64,000 bases of DNA from Streptomyces ochraceiscleroticus (GCF_000720485.1 NZ_JOAX01000005.1:411137-475136), one strand, 5' to 3'. Positions 8,744-17,763 are shown, counted from the first letter of the stretch. Numbers and translations are program-made. Notes: generated by a model not told the origin, from the letters alone.

Positions 8744-9148
8744 ATGCCCGCCACCTCGACGCCGTCCGGGGGCGCCCCGCGCGTGCTGGGGCACCCGAGC
8801 CGCGACGCCATCCGGCTGGAGGACGTGCTGCACGCGCTCGCCGACCCCGTCCGCCTCGGGATCGTGCTGGTGCTGGACGAGGCCGAAGGGGAATGCTCCT
8901 GCTCGGTCTTCGACGCGCCCGTCAGCAAGTCGACGCTCACCCACCACTTCCGGGTGCTGCGCGAGCACGGCGTGATCACACAGGCGTACCGCGGCACGGC
9001 CAAGATGAACGCGCTGCGCAGGGATGACCTGGAGGACCTCTTCCCGGGCCTGCTGGACACCGTCCTCACCGCGGCCCGGCGGCAGGCGGCGGCCGGTCTC
9101 GGCGCCGGCGCCGGCGCGGCCGCGACAGGTGCGACCAGCCGGTCCTGA
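8744..9148 (+). CDS. ArsR/SmtB-type winged-helix regulator
   Basis: 134 residues from the ATG with CAGGAG 5 bases upstream. The winged-helix core runs from HALADPVRLGIVLVLDE to the recognition helix SKSTLTHHFRVLREHGVI. Just before the recognition helix is GECSCSVFD, with two cysteines spaced as in the alpha3 metal site of ArsR/SmtB proteins, although in many relatives this segment no longer binds metal. It is divergent from the nic-type operon, whose expression it most likely controls. The low-complexity C-terminus (GAGAGAAATGA) looks non-functional. Confidence 0.88.
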   Translation: MPATSTPSGGAPRVLGHPSRDAIRLEDVLHALADPVRLGIVLVLDEAEGECSCSVFDAPVSKSTLTHHFRVLREHGVITQAYRGTAKMNALRRDDLEDLFPGLLDTVLTAARRQAAAGLGAGAGAAATGATSRS

Positions 9149-9160
9149 CCAGTCGTTCCT

Positions 9161-9188
9161 GGGGGCCCGGAACTCCTCCCGGGCCCCC
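9161..9188 (+). terminator. Hairpin terminator after the ArsR-type gene
   Basis: GGGGGCCCGG and CCGGGCCCCC form a perfect 10-bp stem with an 8-base loop, 12 bases after the stop codon. There is no U-tract, as is common in actinomycetes. Confidence 0.7.
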
Positions 9189-9327
9189 GCCGACCGGCGG
9201 GGGCGGGCAGCCCGCGATCTCGTCTTCAGGTCCCGTCCGGGCGCCCCTTACCTGCCGTAACCTCGATCGCGGGAAGCGCCGCGTGGGCCTTGGGGCCGGC
9301 GGCCGGCAGCGGGGACGAGGTGCTCGG

Positions 9328-9999
9328 GTGATTCGGGTCGTGGTCGTGGACGACGAGGAGCTGGTGCGTTCCGGGCTGCGGCTGATCCTCGGCTCGGCGC
9401 CCGACATCGAGGTGGTCGCGGACTGCGGCGGCGCCGCGGCGCGGGCCACGCTGCTGGCCCACCGCCCGGACGTGCTGCTGCTGGACATCCGGATGCCGGA
9501 CGTGGACGGGCTGACCATCCTGCGCGGGCTGCGCGACCTGCCGCAGCCCCCGAAGACCGCCATGCTGACCACCTTCGACGGCGAGGAGTACCTCGGCGCG
9601 GCACTCCACGAGGGGGCGGCGGGGTTCCTCCTGAAGGACACGGCCCCCGAGCAACTGGTGCACGCCGTACGGGTACTGGTCGACGGCGGACGGGTGCTCG
9701 CGCCCGGCGTCACCCCGGCAGTCATCGGCGGCTACCTCGGCGGCAAGCCGGACGCGGCCGCGGCGCGCAGCGTCAGCGGCCTCACCGACCGCGAACGCCA
9801 GGTGCTCGCGTTGGTCGGCGAGGGCCACTCGAACGGCGAGATAGCGCTGCGCCTGCACCTGGCGCACGGCACGGTCAAGGACCACGTCAGCGCGCTGCTC
9901 GCGAAGCTGGGCGGACTCAACCGCGTACAGGCAGCGGTGATCGCCGACCGGGCCGGACTGGTCACGCCGGCCCACTTGCACGGCGCCGAGCGGCGGTGA
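9328..9999 (+). CDS. Orphan NarL/FixJ-type response regulator
   Basis: 223 residues from a GTG with GACGAGG upstream. The receiver domain has the acidic pair D8/D9, phospho-acceptor D53 (LLDIRMPD) and K103 (LLKDTAP), so it looks active. A linker leads to a LuxR-type HTH (LTDRERQVLALVGEGHSNGEIA, then GTVKDHVSALL). No histidine kinase gene is adjacent on either side, so its partner is elsewhere. An upstream in-frame start 15 codons earlier exists but the extension (GLGAGGRQRGRG) looks like non-coding sequence. Confidence 0.92.
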   Translation: MIRVVVVDDEELVRSGLRLILGSAPDIEVVADCGGAAARATLLAHRPDVLLLDIRMPDVDGLTILRGLRDLPQPPKTAMLTTFDGEEYLGAALHEGAAGFLLKDTAPEQLVHAVRVLVDGGRVLAPGVTPAVIGGYLGGKPDAAAARSVSGLTDRERQVLALVGEGHSNGEIALRLHLAHGTVKDHVSALLAKLGGLNRVQAAVIADRAGLVTPAHLHGAERR

Positions 10000-10036
10000 G
10001 CGCCCTTGCGCCGGTGCTCCTCGTGGGCCCGGCGCC

Positions 10037-10055
10037 GGCCGGTCACCGACCGGCC
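10037..10055. terminator. Bidirectional hairpin between convergent genes
   Basis: GGCCGGTC-ACC-GACCGGCC, inside a longer imperfect G/C-rich palindrome, in the 78-base gap between the stop codons of the response regulator and fprA. Confidence 0.6.
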
Positions 10056-10077
10056 CGGCCTCCGTCCCATCGCCCGG

Positions 10078-11442
10078 TCACTGCCCCGACTGCGCCGCCT
10101 CCAGCAGCCCTTCCCAGTCCGGGATCTTGACCGTCGTACGCCCCAGCTCCTGGCCCAGCGCCGCCTCCGCCGCCTCGATCCCCAGCCAGCCCGGCCACGG
10201 CACCGGCCGCTGCCCGGCCCGCCGCAGCGCCGCCACCGGGTCCTCCGGCAGCTCGCGCCCGGCCAGCCCCGGCGCGTCCTCGAGCAGCGAGCCGACGGTC
10301 TGCTTCGCGCACGGCCGGTTCGTACCGATCACCCCGGTCGGCCCGCGCTTGATCCACCCGGCGACGTACTCGCCCGGGCACGTCGTGCCGTCCCGCAGCA
10401 CCCGCCCCTCCGCGTTCGGCACCGTCCCCGTCTCCGCGTCGAACGGCAGCCCCGGCTGCGCCACACCCCGGTACCCCACCGAGCGCAGCACCAGCCCCGC
10501 CTCGATGTCCTCGTACTGCCCGGTGCCGCGCACCCCGCCCTGCCCGTCCGGCGCCGTCCGCTCGAACCGCACGGCCCGCACACCGTCCCGCGCGTCGCCG
10601 ATCAGCTCGGCGGGGCGCAGGTAGAACCGCAGGTGGATGCGGCGCCGCGGGCCGTCGGGCGGCGACACGGGCCGCTGGGACCACTCCCGCAGCACATCGA
10701 CATTGCGGCGCACCACGGCCGGCAGCGCGCCGGGGTCCGCGCCGCACGCCGGGTCCATCGCCAGCTCATCGGGGCGTACCACCACATCGGCGCCGGGCAG
10801 CGCGCCCAGCTCCCGCAGCTCCTTCGTGGTGAACTTCGCCTGCGTGGGGCCGCGCCGCCCCACCATCCAGACATCGCGCACACCGCTGCCGGCGAGCGCT
10901 TCGAGGGCGGGCTGCGGCACGTCCGTCGGCACCAGGTCACCGGCCGCGCGGGCGAGGATCCGCGCCACGTCGACGGCGACATTGCCCACGCCGATGACCA
11001 CGGCGGACGACCTGCCGAGCGCGAAGCCGCCGGCCGCCGCCGCGTCCGGATGCGCGCTGTACCAGGACACGAACTCCGTGGCGGAGCGGCTGCCCGGCAG
11101 CTCCTCGCCCGGGATGCCGAGCCGCCGGTCGGTGGCGGCGCCCACGCAGTACACCACCGCGTGGAAGATGCGGCGCAGCCCGGCGTGGTCGAGCCCGCCC
11201 GTGCCGACGTCCACGTGGCCCAGGAAATGGACCCGTGGATGTTCCAGCACGGTGCGCAGCGTGTGCTGCAGGCTCTTGATCTTCTCGTGGTCGGGCGCCA
11301 CGCCGTACCGCACGAGTCCGTACGGGCATGGCAGCCGGTCCAGGACGTATACCTCGACGTCCGGGACGGCCTGTTGCTGGACGAGGGCCTGAGCGGTGTA
11401 GACCCCGCTCGGTCCCGATCCGATCACTGCGACACGAAGCAC
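10078..11442 (-). CDS. fprA: Ferredoxin/adrenodoxin-type NADP reductase
   Basis: 454 residues, matching the length of mycobacterial FprA. The GTG start immediately precedes the FAD-binding strand LRVAVIGSGPSGVYTAQAL; the NADP site is VVIGVGNVAVDVARIL (about residue 155) and the family motif GRRGPTQAKFT follows. The C-terminal GWIKRGPTGVIGTNR segment that closes over FAD is intact. It moves electrons between NADPH and ferredoxins, for example for P450 enzymes; the P450 at 40749 is encoded far away and a link is speculative. Confidence 0.94.
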   Translation of the reverse strand: MLRVAVIGSGPSGVYTAQALVQQQAVPDVEVYVLDRLPCPYGLVRYGVAPDHEKIKSLQHTLRTVLEHPRVHFLGHVDVGTGGLDHAGLRRIFHAVVYCVGAATDRRLGIPGEELPGSRSATEFVSWYSAHPDAAAAGGFALGRSSAVVIGVGNVAVDVARILARAAGDLVPTDVPQPALEALAGSGVRDVWMVGRRGPTQAKFTTKELRELGALPGADVVVRPDELAMDPACGADPGALPAVVRRNVDVLREWSQRPVSPPDGPRRRIHLRFYLRPAELIGDARDGVRAVRFERTAPDGQGGVRGTGQYEDIEAGLVLRSVGYRGVAQPGLPFDAETGTVPNAEGRVLRDGTTCPGEYVAGWIKRGPTGVIGTNRPCAKQTVGSLLEDAPGLAGRELPEDPVAALRRAGQRPVPWPGWLGIEAAEAALGQELGRTTVKIPDWEGLLEAAQSGQ

Positions 11443-11526
11443 TGGGAGGCCCCTTCCGCGGGATGTCTCCAGGATCGCACCACTGTGCGGTAGAGGGGAG
11501 TGTGCCGCGCGGATGTGCCCCCTGGG

Positions 11527-11543
11527 GTGGCGCAAAACGCCAC
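11527..11543. terminator. Small hairpin between DUF305 and fprA genes
   Basis: GTGGCG-CAAAA-CGCCAC lies about 110 bases downstream of the DUF305 stop codon and 85 bases upstream of fprA. It may end the DUF305 transcript or belong to the fprA promoter region. Between it and the DUF305 gene is a run of imperfect TACGGC-containing repeats (about 11590-11660). Confidence 0.35.
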
Positions 11544-11650
11544 GGGAACGATCCGAAACACGCGCCCTGCGCCGCCCCGCCCGCCGCACAGGACGACACG
11601 TCGTACGGCACGCCCTACGGCATTCCCTGCGACGCACTCTCCGGCACTTC

Positions 11651-12337
11651 CTACGGCGCCGCCTTCCGCATCCGGTCGATCTCGGCCGTCTGCTGGGCGA
11701 TGACGTCGGTGGCCATCTCCTCCACACGGACGTTGTTGCCGTCGGAGAGCACCTCCGTCGCCATGGTCACCGCGCCCTGGTGGTGGGTGATCATCAGCTT
11801 CAGGAAGAGCGCGTCGAAGCGCTCGCCACGGGCCGCGCGCAGCCGGCCGAGCTGGGCGTCGGTCGCCATACCGGGCATGGCGGCGTACTCCGCCCCTTGA
11901 TCACCATGGCCCTCGTGCCCATGCTGTGCGCGCGGCCCGCCGTGCTTCGTCAGCCAGCCCTTCATCGCGTCGATCTCGGGCCGCTGGGCGGCGTCGATCC
12001 GGTCGGCGATCCGCCGTACCGTCGCCGACTCGGCGTGTTTGTCCGCGAGTTCGGTCATCACCAGGGCCTGCCCGTGGTGCTCGATCATCATCTGGACGTA
12101 CGAGAAGTCGGCGGAGTTCGGCGAGTCGTCGCCGATTTCCTTGCGTGCCTCGTCGGGGGAGAGCGTACGGGCCGGTTCGCCGGGCTTCCCGGGCGCGATG
12201 ACCTGCTGCCCGGCGTCACCGGCGGCCGCGTCGTCCCGCCCGCCGCCCGCCTCGCAACCGCTCAGTCCGAGGACCGCGACGGCGACGGCCGCGACGACCC
12301 CGGCGGCGGTTCTCCTGGCACGCCCGACACGCTTCAC
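11651..12337 (-). CDS. DUF305 lipoprotein, possible copper-handling
   Basis: 228 residues from a GTG with GGGAG 6 bases upstream; an ATG 18 codons earlier is possible but gives an overlong n-region. A lipoprotein signal ends in the lipobox LSGC. The DUF305 domain shows the paired MMIEHHGQALVM and LMITHHQGAVTM motifs, and a HGHEGHG segment lies between. His/Met-rich DUF305 proteins are often found with copper-homeostasis genes, but the function is not established. It is divergent from the LVIVD-repeat gene, a pairing that suggests a shared extracellular job. Confidence 0.85.
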   Translation of the reverse strand: MKRVGRARRTAAGVVAAVAVAVLGLSGCEAGGGRDDAAAGDAGQQVIAPGKPGEPARTLSPDEARKEIGDDSPNSADFSYVQMMIEHHGQALVMTELADKHAESATVRRIADRIDAAQRPEIDAMKGWLTKHGGPRAQHGHEGHGDQGAEYAAMPGMATDAQLGRLRAARGERFDALFLKLMITHHQGAVTMATEVLSDGNNVRVEEMATDVIAQQTAEIDRMRKAAP

Positions 12338-12512
12338 CGCGAACTCCCGTCCTAGACCAGCCCGTTCGTTGCCCACGCATGACATCTTCATTGCCCCCTA
12401 TTGAGATGTACATGAGCGGCGCGATACTACCCAGGGTCAAACCCAGGCCCAGGCCCAGACCCGGGCTCAGGACAACCGTTCACCACCCCGGACGGACTCA
12501 AGGGAGGACGCT

Positions 12513-14054
12513 GTGACGTCGTCGACGCACAGACCCACGGCACCAACGGTACGAAGACCACTCGCAGGCCGGTCACTCGCACGCCGGTCCCTCACGCGCC
12601 GCGGGCACCTCCGCGCGGCCGTGGCCGCATGCGGCCTGATCGCCTCGCTTTTCGCGGCCGGACCGGCCGCCGCCACCCCGGACCCGGGCGACACCCCGTC
12701 CGTACACCGGGAAGTGAGCAGCGGTCAGCGCGCCGACACCAAGGCGGCCATGGAGAACGGCGAGATCCCCGGCGTGGACGAGATCGTCCACAGCGACAAC
12801 GTCCAGCACCTCGCCAACCTCCCCAAGACGGCGCTGAAGAGCACCAATTCGGACCTCGCCTTCCAGGGGAAGTACGCGTTCGCGGGCAACTACGACGGCT
12901 TCGCGATCTACGACATCTCCCGGCCCAGCGCACCCCGCACCGTGAGCCAGGTCCTCTGCCCCGGCTCCCAGAACGACGTCTCGGTCTCCGGGGACCTGCT
13001 GTTCCTCTCCACCGACTCCTCGCGCAGCGACGACTCCTGCAGCAGCACCACGCAGCCCGCGACCGAGAAGTCCTCCTGGGAGGGCATGAAGGTCTTCGAC
13101 ATCAGCGACAAGAAGAATCCCCAGTACGTCGCCGCCGTCGAGACCGCCTGCGGCTCGCACACCCACACCCTGGCCCCGGACCGCAAGAACGTCTACGTCT
13201 ACGTCTCCTCCTACTCACCCAGCGAGACGTTCCCCGACTGCCAACCGCCGCACGACGGCATCTCCGTGATCAAGGTGCCGCGCTCGGCGCCCGAGAAGGC
13301 CGCGGTCGTCGACTTCCCCGTGCTCTTCCCCGACGGCGGCAACCCGGGCGGCCCCGCCAACCCCGGCGTCTCCAAGACCACGGGCTGCCACGACCTCACC
13401 ACCTTCCCGAAGCTGAAGCTGGCGGCCGGCGCGTGCATGGGTGACGGCATCCTGCTCGACATCAAGGACCCCGCCGCACCGAAGGTCATCGACCGGGTCC
13501 AGGACAACGTGAACTTCGCCTTCTGGCACTCCGCCACGTTCAACGAGAGCGGCAAGAAGGTCGTCTTCACCGACGAACTGGGCGGCGGCGTGGCCCCGAC
13601 CTGCAACGAGAAGACCGGCCCGACGCGCGGCGCGGACGGCATCTACGACATCACCGGCAAGGGCGACCACCGCAAGCTGGTCTTCCGCGGCTACTACAAG
13701 ATCCCGCGCCACCAGGCCGACACCGAGAACTGCGTCGCGCACAACGGCTCGCTCATCCCGGTCAAGGGCCGCGACATCATGGTGCAGGCGTGGTACCAGG
13801 GCGGCGTCTCCATCTGGGACTTCACCGACTCCACCGCGCCCAAGGAGATCGGCTACTTCGAGCGCGGCCCGCTCTCCGCCGACACCCTCGACACCGGCGG
13901 CTCCTGGTCCGCGTACTACTACAACGGCCACATCTACTCCAACGACATCGCCAAGGGCTTCGACGTCCTGAAGATCAGCGACCCCCGCACGGACAGCGCG
14001 CGCTCGGTCCACCTGTCGGAACTGAACGTCCAGACCCAGCCCGACTACCGCTGA
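12513..14054 (+). CDS. Secreted LVIVD-repeat (beta-propeller-like) protein
   Basis: 513 residues from a GTG preceded by AGGGAGG. A long Arg-rich Sec/Tat-like signal (LARRSLTRRGHLRAAVAACG) is followed by the AAA cleavage region near residue 54. The mature part contains repeated blade-like units such as YAFAGNYDGFAIYDISRP, MKVFDISDKKNPQYV and GVSIWDFTDSTAPKEIG, the LVIVD repeat pattern predicted to form a propeller. No enzyme active site is recognisable. Cysteines are frequent, which fits an exported, disulfide-bonded protein. Confidence 0.85.
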   Translation: MTSSTHRPTAPTVRRPLAGRSLARRSLTRRGHLRAAVAACGLIASLFAAGPAAATPDPGDTPSVHREVSSGQRADTKAAMENGEIPGVDEIVHSDNVQHLANLPKTALKSTNSDLAFQGKYAFAGNYDGFAIYDISRPSAPRTVSQVLCPGSQNDVSVSGDLLFLSTDSSRSDDSCSSTTQPATEKSSWEGMKVFDISDKKNPQYVAAVETACGSHTHTLAPDRKNVYVYVSSYSPSETFPDCQPPHDGISVIKVPRSAPEKAAVVDFPVLFPDGGNPGGPANPGVSKTTGCHDLTTFPKLKLAAGACMGDGILLDIKDPAAPKVIDRVQDNVNFAFWHSATFNESGKKVVFTDELGGGVAPTCNEKTGPTRGADGIYDITGKGDHRKLVFRGYYKIPRHQADTENCVAHNGSLIPVKGRDIMVQAWYQGGVSIWDFTDSTAPKEIGYFERGPLSADTLDTGGSWSAYYYNGHIYSNDIAKGFDVLKISDPRTDSARSVHLSELNVQTQPDYR

Positions 14055-14064
14055 CGGCTTCCGC

Positions 14065-14766
14065 CTACTGCTGGCCGGGCGTCACCAGGGCGGGCCGCTG
14101 CCCGGCCTGTTCCTGCCCTGCCGACAGCATCCCACCGGACGGTTCTCGCTCATCCTCATCATCACCGTCCGGCGGGGCGCCGAGCTCCCAGTCCAGCCCG
14201 TACCGCTGGAACAGCTCACCCCGCAGCCGGGTGACCGGCATCGGCGCGCCCGGCAGCAGTACGGCGACCACAGCGCCCATGAGGAGCGCGCGCAGCAGCG
14301 GATAGTCGGTGTCGGGGTCGGCCGAGCCGTACGCCACGACCGTGTCCCGCAGCAGTTGCGCGAGCCGCTGCTGCTCGGGGCACTGGATGAACCCCTCGGC
14401 GGTCAGGATGCCCGCCATGTGCGTCCGCATCAGCTTCGGCCGGTCCCGGGCCAGCCCGAGGACGGCGTCGATCGCCCGGGCCAGCAACTCCCGCCCGGCG
14501 TCCGGCCCGTCCGGATACGGCTCCCGGCTCAGCCCGGCCTCCAGGGACAGATGCATCAGCCGGTGCACAGCGGATTGCAGCAACTGCCGCTTACCGGGGA
14601 AGTAGTACGAGATCAGGCCACGCGCCGACCCGGCCCGCTCCGCGATGTCCCCCAGCGTCGTCGCTTCATACCCCCGCTCGTCCACCAGCTCGACCGTCGC
14701 CTGCAGCAGCCGTTCCCGGGAACGCCGCCGCAATTCTTCGTTGACCGATGCGCTGCGGGGGGACAT
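14065..14766 (-). CDS. TetR-family transcriptional regulator
   Basis: 233 residues. The N-terminal HTH is typical (RERLLQATVELVDERGYEATTL, then GSARGLISYYFPGKRQLL). The ligand-binding part has no recognised partner, and the C-terminus is acidic/low complexity (DGDDEDEREPSGG). It converges on the LVIVD gene with only 10 bases between stops. A TTGGCCAA palindrome at 14793-14800, about 27 bases upstream of the ATG, is a possible autoregulatory site. Confidence 0.92.
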   Translation of the reverse strand: MSPRSASVNEELRRRSRERLLQATVELVDERGYEATTLGDIAERAGSARGLISYYFPGKRQLLQSAVHRLMHLSLEAGLSREPYPDGPDAGRELLARAIDAVLGLARDRPKLMRTHMAGILTAEGFIQCPEQQRLAQLLRDTVVAYGSADPDTDYPLLRALLMGAVVAVLLPGAPMPVTRLRGELFQRYGLDWELGAPPDGDDEDEREPSGGMLSAGQEQAGQRPALVTPGQQ

Positions 14767-14858
14767 GCTGTAACTCCTGCGTTGACTGGCTCTTGGCCAA
14801 TATACTCAGCGAGCCGCCGGACGCCGGCCCCACCCCGGGCCAGTATCCGGTCAAGCCG

Positions 14859-14895
14859 CCTGCTTCGGGCGACGCGGGGGATCGCCCGAAGCAGG
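14859..14895. repeat. 14-bp stem hairpin sharing 23 bp with a second locus
   Basis: CCTGCTTCGGGCGA and TCGCCCGAAGCAGG are perfect complements around a 9-base loop. Bases 14874-14896 (GCGGGGGATCGCCC then GAAGCAGGT) recur exactly at 39838-39860. The role is unknown; it could be a terminator carried by mobile DNA or part of a small dispersed repeat. Confidence 0.65.
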
Positions 14896-14921
14896 TCCAA
14901 GCATCTCCGGTCCGGAGGTCT

Positions 14922-14945
14922 CTGACCAGCGTTTTTGCTGGTCAG
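14922..14945. terminator. Hairpin CTGACCAGC/GCTGGTCAG
   Basis: Perfect 9-bp stem with a GTTTTT loop. No gene ends nearby, so it may be the relic terminator of a lost gene. Confidence 0.45.
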
Positions 14946-15542
14946 GTCCACTGTGCCGTGTAGAACTCAAGTTGCAGGTGTGGCCATCTCTGACCGTCTC
15001 TGGGCGGACCAATGCTGACCCAAGCTGCCTCTGCTGACTACCTGTCAGGTTTGGTGAAGCCGTGAGCCGCCCCTGCCAGGGCCCAGCCCGAGCACCGGTC
15101 GAGGGGGCGGCTGCACTGCCGCTGCGTTGTCCGTGCGGGTGGGTGGGTTGGTGAGGCGGGGGTCCGGCGTCCGACCGGCCAGCGGGTTTGGTGCCGGGCG
15201 GGCCCCAGTACTGCCGGGTATTTCCTCCGGCCGTGCGGGGTCCACTGCCTGGCGCCGAATCGCGCTGCACCCGACGGTTCGCGCTCTACCGCTTCGCGTT
15301 CATCCGAGATCGGCCGAGGAACCTGCTGTGGCTGGCTGGGAGCTGATGGCTGGCAGCTGACTTGGCGCCTTGGCTGGCCGTGATCATTAGTAGCGCCTGG
15401 CTCGTGATCATGTCGTTGAGAGCTCGTCTGGCCGATCGGGGAGTTTCCGGGGGGCGGTGAGCAAATTGCCTGGTCTGCTAGCAGGCGAGAAGACTCATTC
15501 AGGCACTGCTGGTAGCGGATCTCCGCAGTGATCAGGCAGTGA

Positions 15543-17343
15543 TCAGGAAGGGGCGTCGTTCTCTGGATTTTCATGGCTGGTCAGGCGGCTCCGGAGTGCT
15601 TGGAGGATGTTGGCCTGGTGCTGATCGGTAGGTATAGGGGAGTGGAGACAGGCGCAGAGACCGTCGGACCCGAACATCGCGGTGAGCCTAGCCAGGGTGT
15701 CGTCGTCGATAAGTGAGGAGGAAGGAAGATCCGCCGGGCTGATGAGAGCGGCCAGGAGGGGGAGGAGGGCCCACTTGTCCTCCAGCCGTTGACGCAGCCA
15801 GGCAGAGACGCTGTCGGGAGCGGTGTGGTGCCATACCCAGATCAGGGTGCTCTCCAATTCGGTGAGGTCATCGGCGGGCCGTGCTACCGCCGGCGCCAGG
15901 TGTTGGGTAAATCGGCTTACGAGGCCATCGAGGGCCTGCCCGACCCAGCTTTCGGCGGCCTGCGCTCCCTCGGAGTCGGCGTCGTCCGAGTTGGTAACGC
16001 GGTGGAAAACCCGGGCGCCAGGATCGCGCCGTCGGGGGTAGCGGCCATCGAGGCCAGCATTTGGGGCCGCTCGTGGGCCGGGATGCGAGGAGATCCTGGG
16101 CCAGAAACCGTAGGCTCCACTCGGCTGACACCAGCCCCATGACCTGCGGATCGGCGGTCAGGTGTCCGCAGCAGTCAGCCATGGCCTGGAGGAGCGCGGC
16201 GGCGGGAACCGGAATGCCGCCTGTGCGACGGTGCTGGATCCTGCGCGTGATCCGGTGAGTATCTGCCCGAAGCCGGAGCAGCAACTCGGCCGCTTCCTCG
16301 TGCGGTGTGCCGGCCTCCCAGCTGGGCCAGTGCTCGGTCGAAGACGGCTTCGGAGAGGTCATCGTTCGGAACACCGAAGACGATGTACCGGTCGAAGTAG
16401 TCGTCGCTGCCGATGCCCCGCCGCTCCGCGACAGCTTTCACGTCTCCACCATGGCCAAGTGCCTGGCGGATGGGAACGAACATCAGGGACAGGAGGCTGA
16501 GCATGCCTTCGATGTGTTCCTCGGCTACGCCGGCATCGCGTAGGCGGGCCCGCCACTGCTCGACCCGCTGGTCGGGCTGGGTGTCGCGTCATGCGGTCGG
16601 ATGGAAGCTGGTGCCCGTCAGCTCGGCGCGGTGGCGTGCCAGCATCCGGTAGACGCCGGGTTCGCTGGTGCGCAGGAAGGTGACAAGCAGGAAGTCGACG
16701 AGGTCCACGTTGTGGACGAGAGAACCGAGGGTGGCGTCGGCTTGCCCGAAGTATCGCTTGATAGCCCGTGGCGTTTTCAGCCTGTCCTGCAGGTGACGGA
16801 AGTACGCTTCGGAAAAACGCTGCTGTTCCCCCGGCTTCATGGACAGGCCATGAGAGTCCAAGAGGGCGTTGAGCGCGCGGATGCTCATGGCGGCCGCGTC
16901 GCGTTCACGGAATACTGGGAGGTCGAGCCGCACCTGGATGATCTTTCGGTCGGCGAGCTTGGTCATCTTCGCCCGCAGCGGCTCCAGTTTGCCGCGCACC
17001 GAAGTGTCCAGGCCCAGCCGTTCGCCGACCGCCCTGACCTGCACCGGGCCGTCGAAGTCCCGCACGATCGCCAGGATCTTACGGTAGTTGCCGGGCAGGG
17101 CGGCCTCGTCGCCAGTCTCGCTGCGGTGCGGGATCAGAAGTACTGCCCGGCCCGCCACCCGGGCGGGAATCGGTGCAACGGCCTCGGCCGGTCCTGCTCG
17201 GCCAGCCGGCTCAGGACCCGCTCGGCGACTATCGGTTCCTCCCGCTCGGCCTGGACCTCATGCAGCTGCTTGGCCAACCCCTCGGTGAGCGTGTCCAGTT
17301 CACTCCGGCGAGCCGTGATCCGCTCCAGTTCCTGCATTCCCAC
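15543..17343 (-). pseudogene. Decayed chimera: winged-helix protein 5' part fused to KAP-NTPase-like 3' part
   Basis: Reading right to left, the first part (MQELERITARRSELDTL, start at 17337 or 17343) is a coiled-coil plus winged-helix protein common in Streptomyces (VAGRAVLLIPHRSE, then GLDTSVRGKLEPLRAKMTKLADR). At about 16945 it joins without a break to KIIQVRLDLPV, which with TPRAIKRYF and GIGSDDYFDRYIVFGVPNDDL belongs to the C-terminal half of KAP-family P-loop NTPases; the P-loop half is missing. The frame is broken repeatedly: a one-base loss near 17186-17193, an in-frame TGA at 16589-16591, an extra G near 16313-16318, and shifts near 16075 and between about 16040 and 15960. The last 105 codons end at 15543. 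It cannot make a full protein. Family calls are from motif memory. Confidence 0.7.
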
Positions 17344-17763
17344 GCCCTCTCACGATCTCCAGGCGAACCGGCCCGATGACGGTTCGTAAGAGCGGCACGG
17401 CGGGCGGCGCAGCCGAAACCGACAACGCCTCCGGCCGACAGGCCAGACGATCTTCACCATGGACACCGGCCAACGACCAACATGAGTACCCTGCCCGCTC
17501 CTCACACCAGACCCGTGACCTGCGAACTTCACGTCGCATGGGCCTCAATGATCCGCAATTGCTCGTATGAACTTCGCCCCGTATTCGACTGGCAGGGGTG
17601 CTGAGGAAGGGCCCTGCAACCGACGGGTGCAGGGCCCTTCCTCACGCCGGCGGCGGGGAAGCGATGTCGTTGCCGAGTTCGGGGATTCTGCCTTCGGCCA
17701 TGCGGAGCGAGGGGCTGTGGTGCCTTCCTGTCGGTTTCTCGCGTGAGTTCGGAGGCCGGTACT
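17344..17763. other. Non-coding gap holding a strong terminator
   Basis: 420 bases. Apart from the hairpin at 17602-17644 I see no gene or RNA structure; the right half is the 3' flank of the GntP permease gene. Confidence 0.6.
17602..17644. terminator. 17-bp perfect hairpin terminator
   Basis: TGAGGAAGGGCCCTGCA pairs exactly with TGCAGGGCCCTTCCTCA around a 9-base loop. It lies 120 bases beyond the stop codon of the leftward GntP gene and could also stop transcription from the left. Confidence 0.75.

Larger units (their letters stand above)
14767..15542. other. Gene-poor border region with hairpins
   Basis: 776 bases with no convincing reading frame. It contains two strong hairpins (listed) at its left end, a CTCCGG-T-CCGGAG palindrome near 14905, and looks like decayed DNA at the edge of the accessory region. 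Confidence 0.6.

Noticed and set aside
15038..15574. 178-codon frame on the - strand
   Set aside because: Pro/Arg/Gln-rich composition, poor codon bias, no ribosome site, and overlaps hairpin-rich border DNA.
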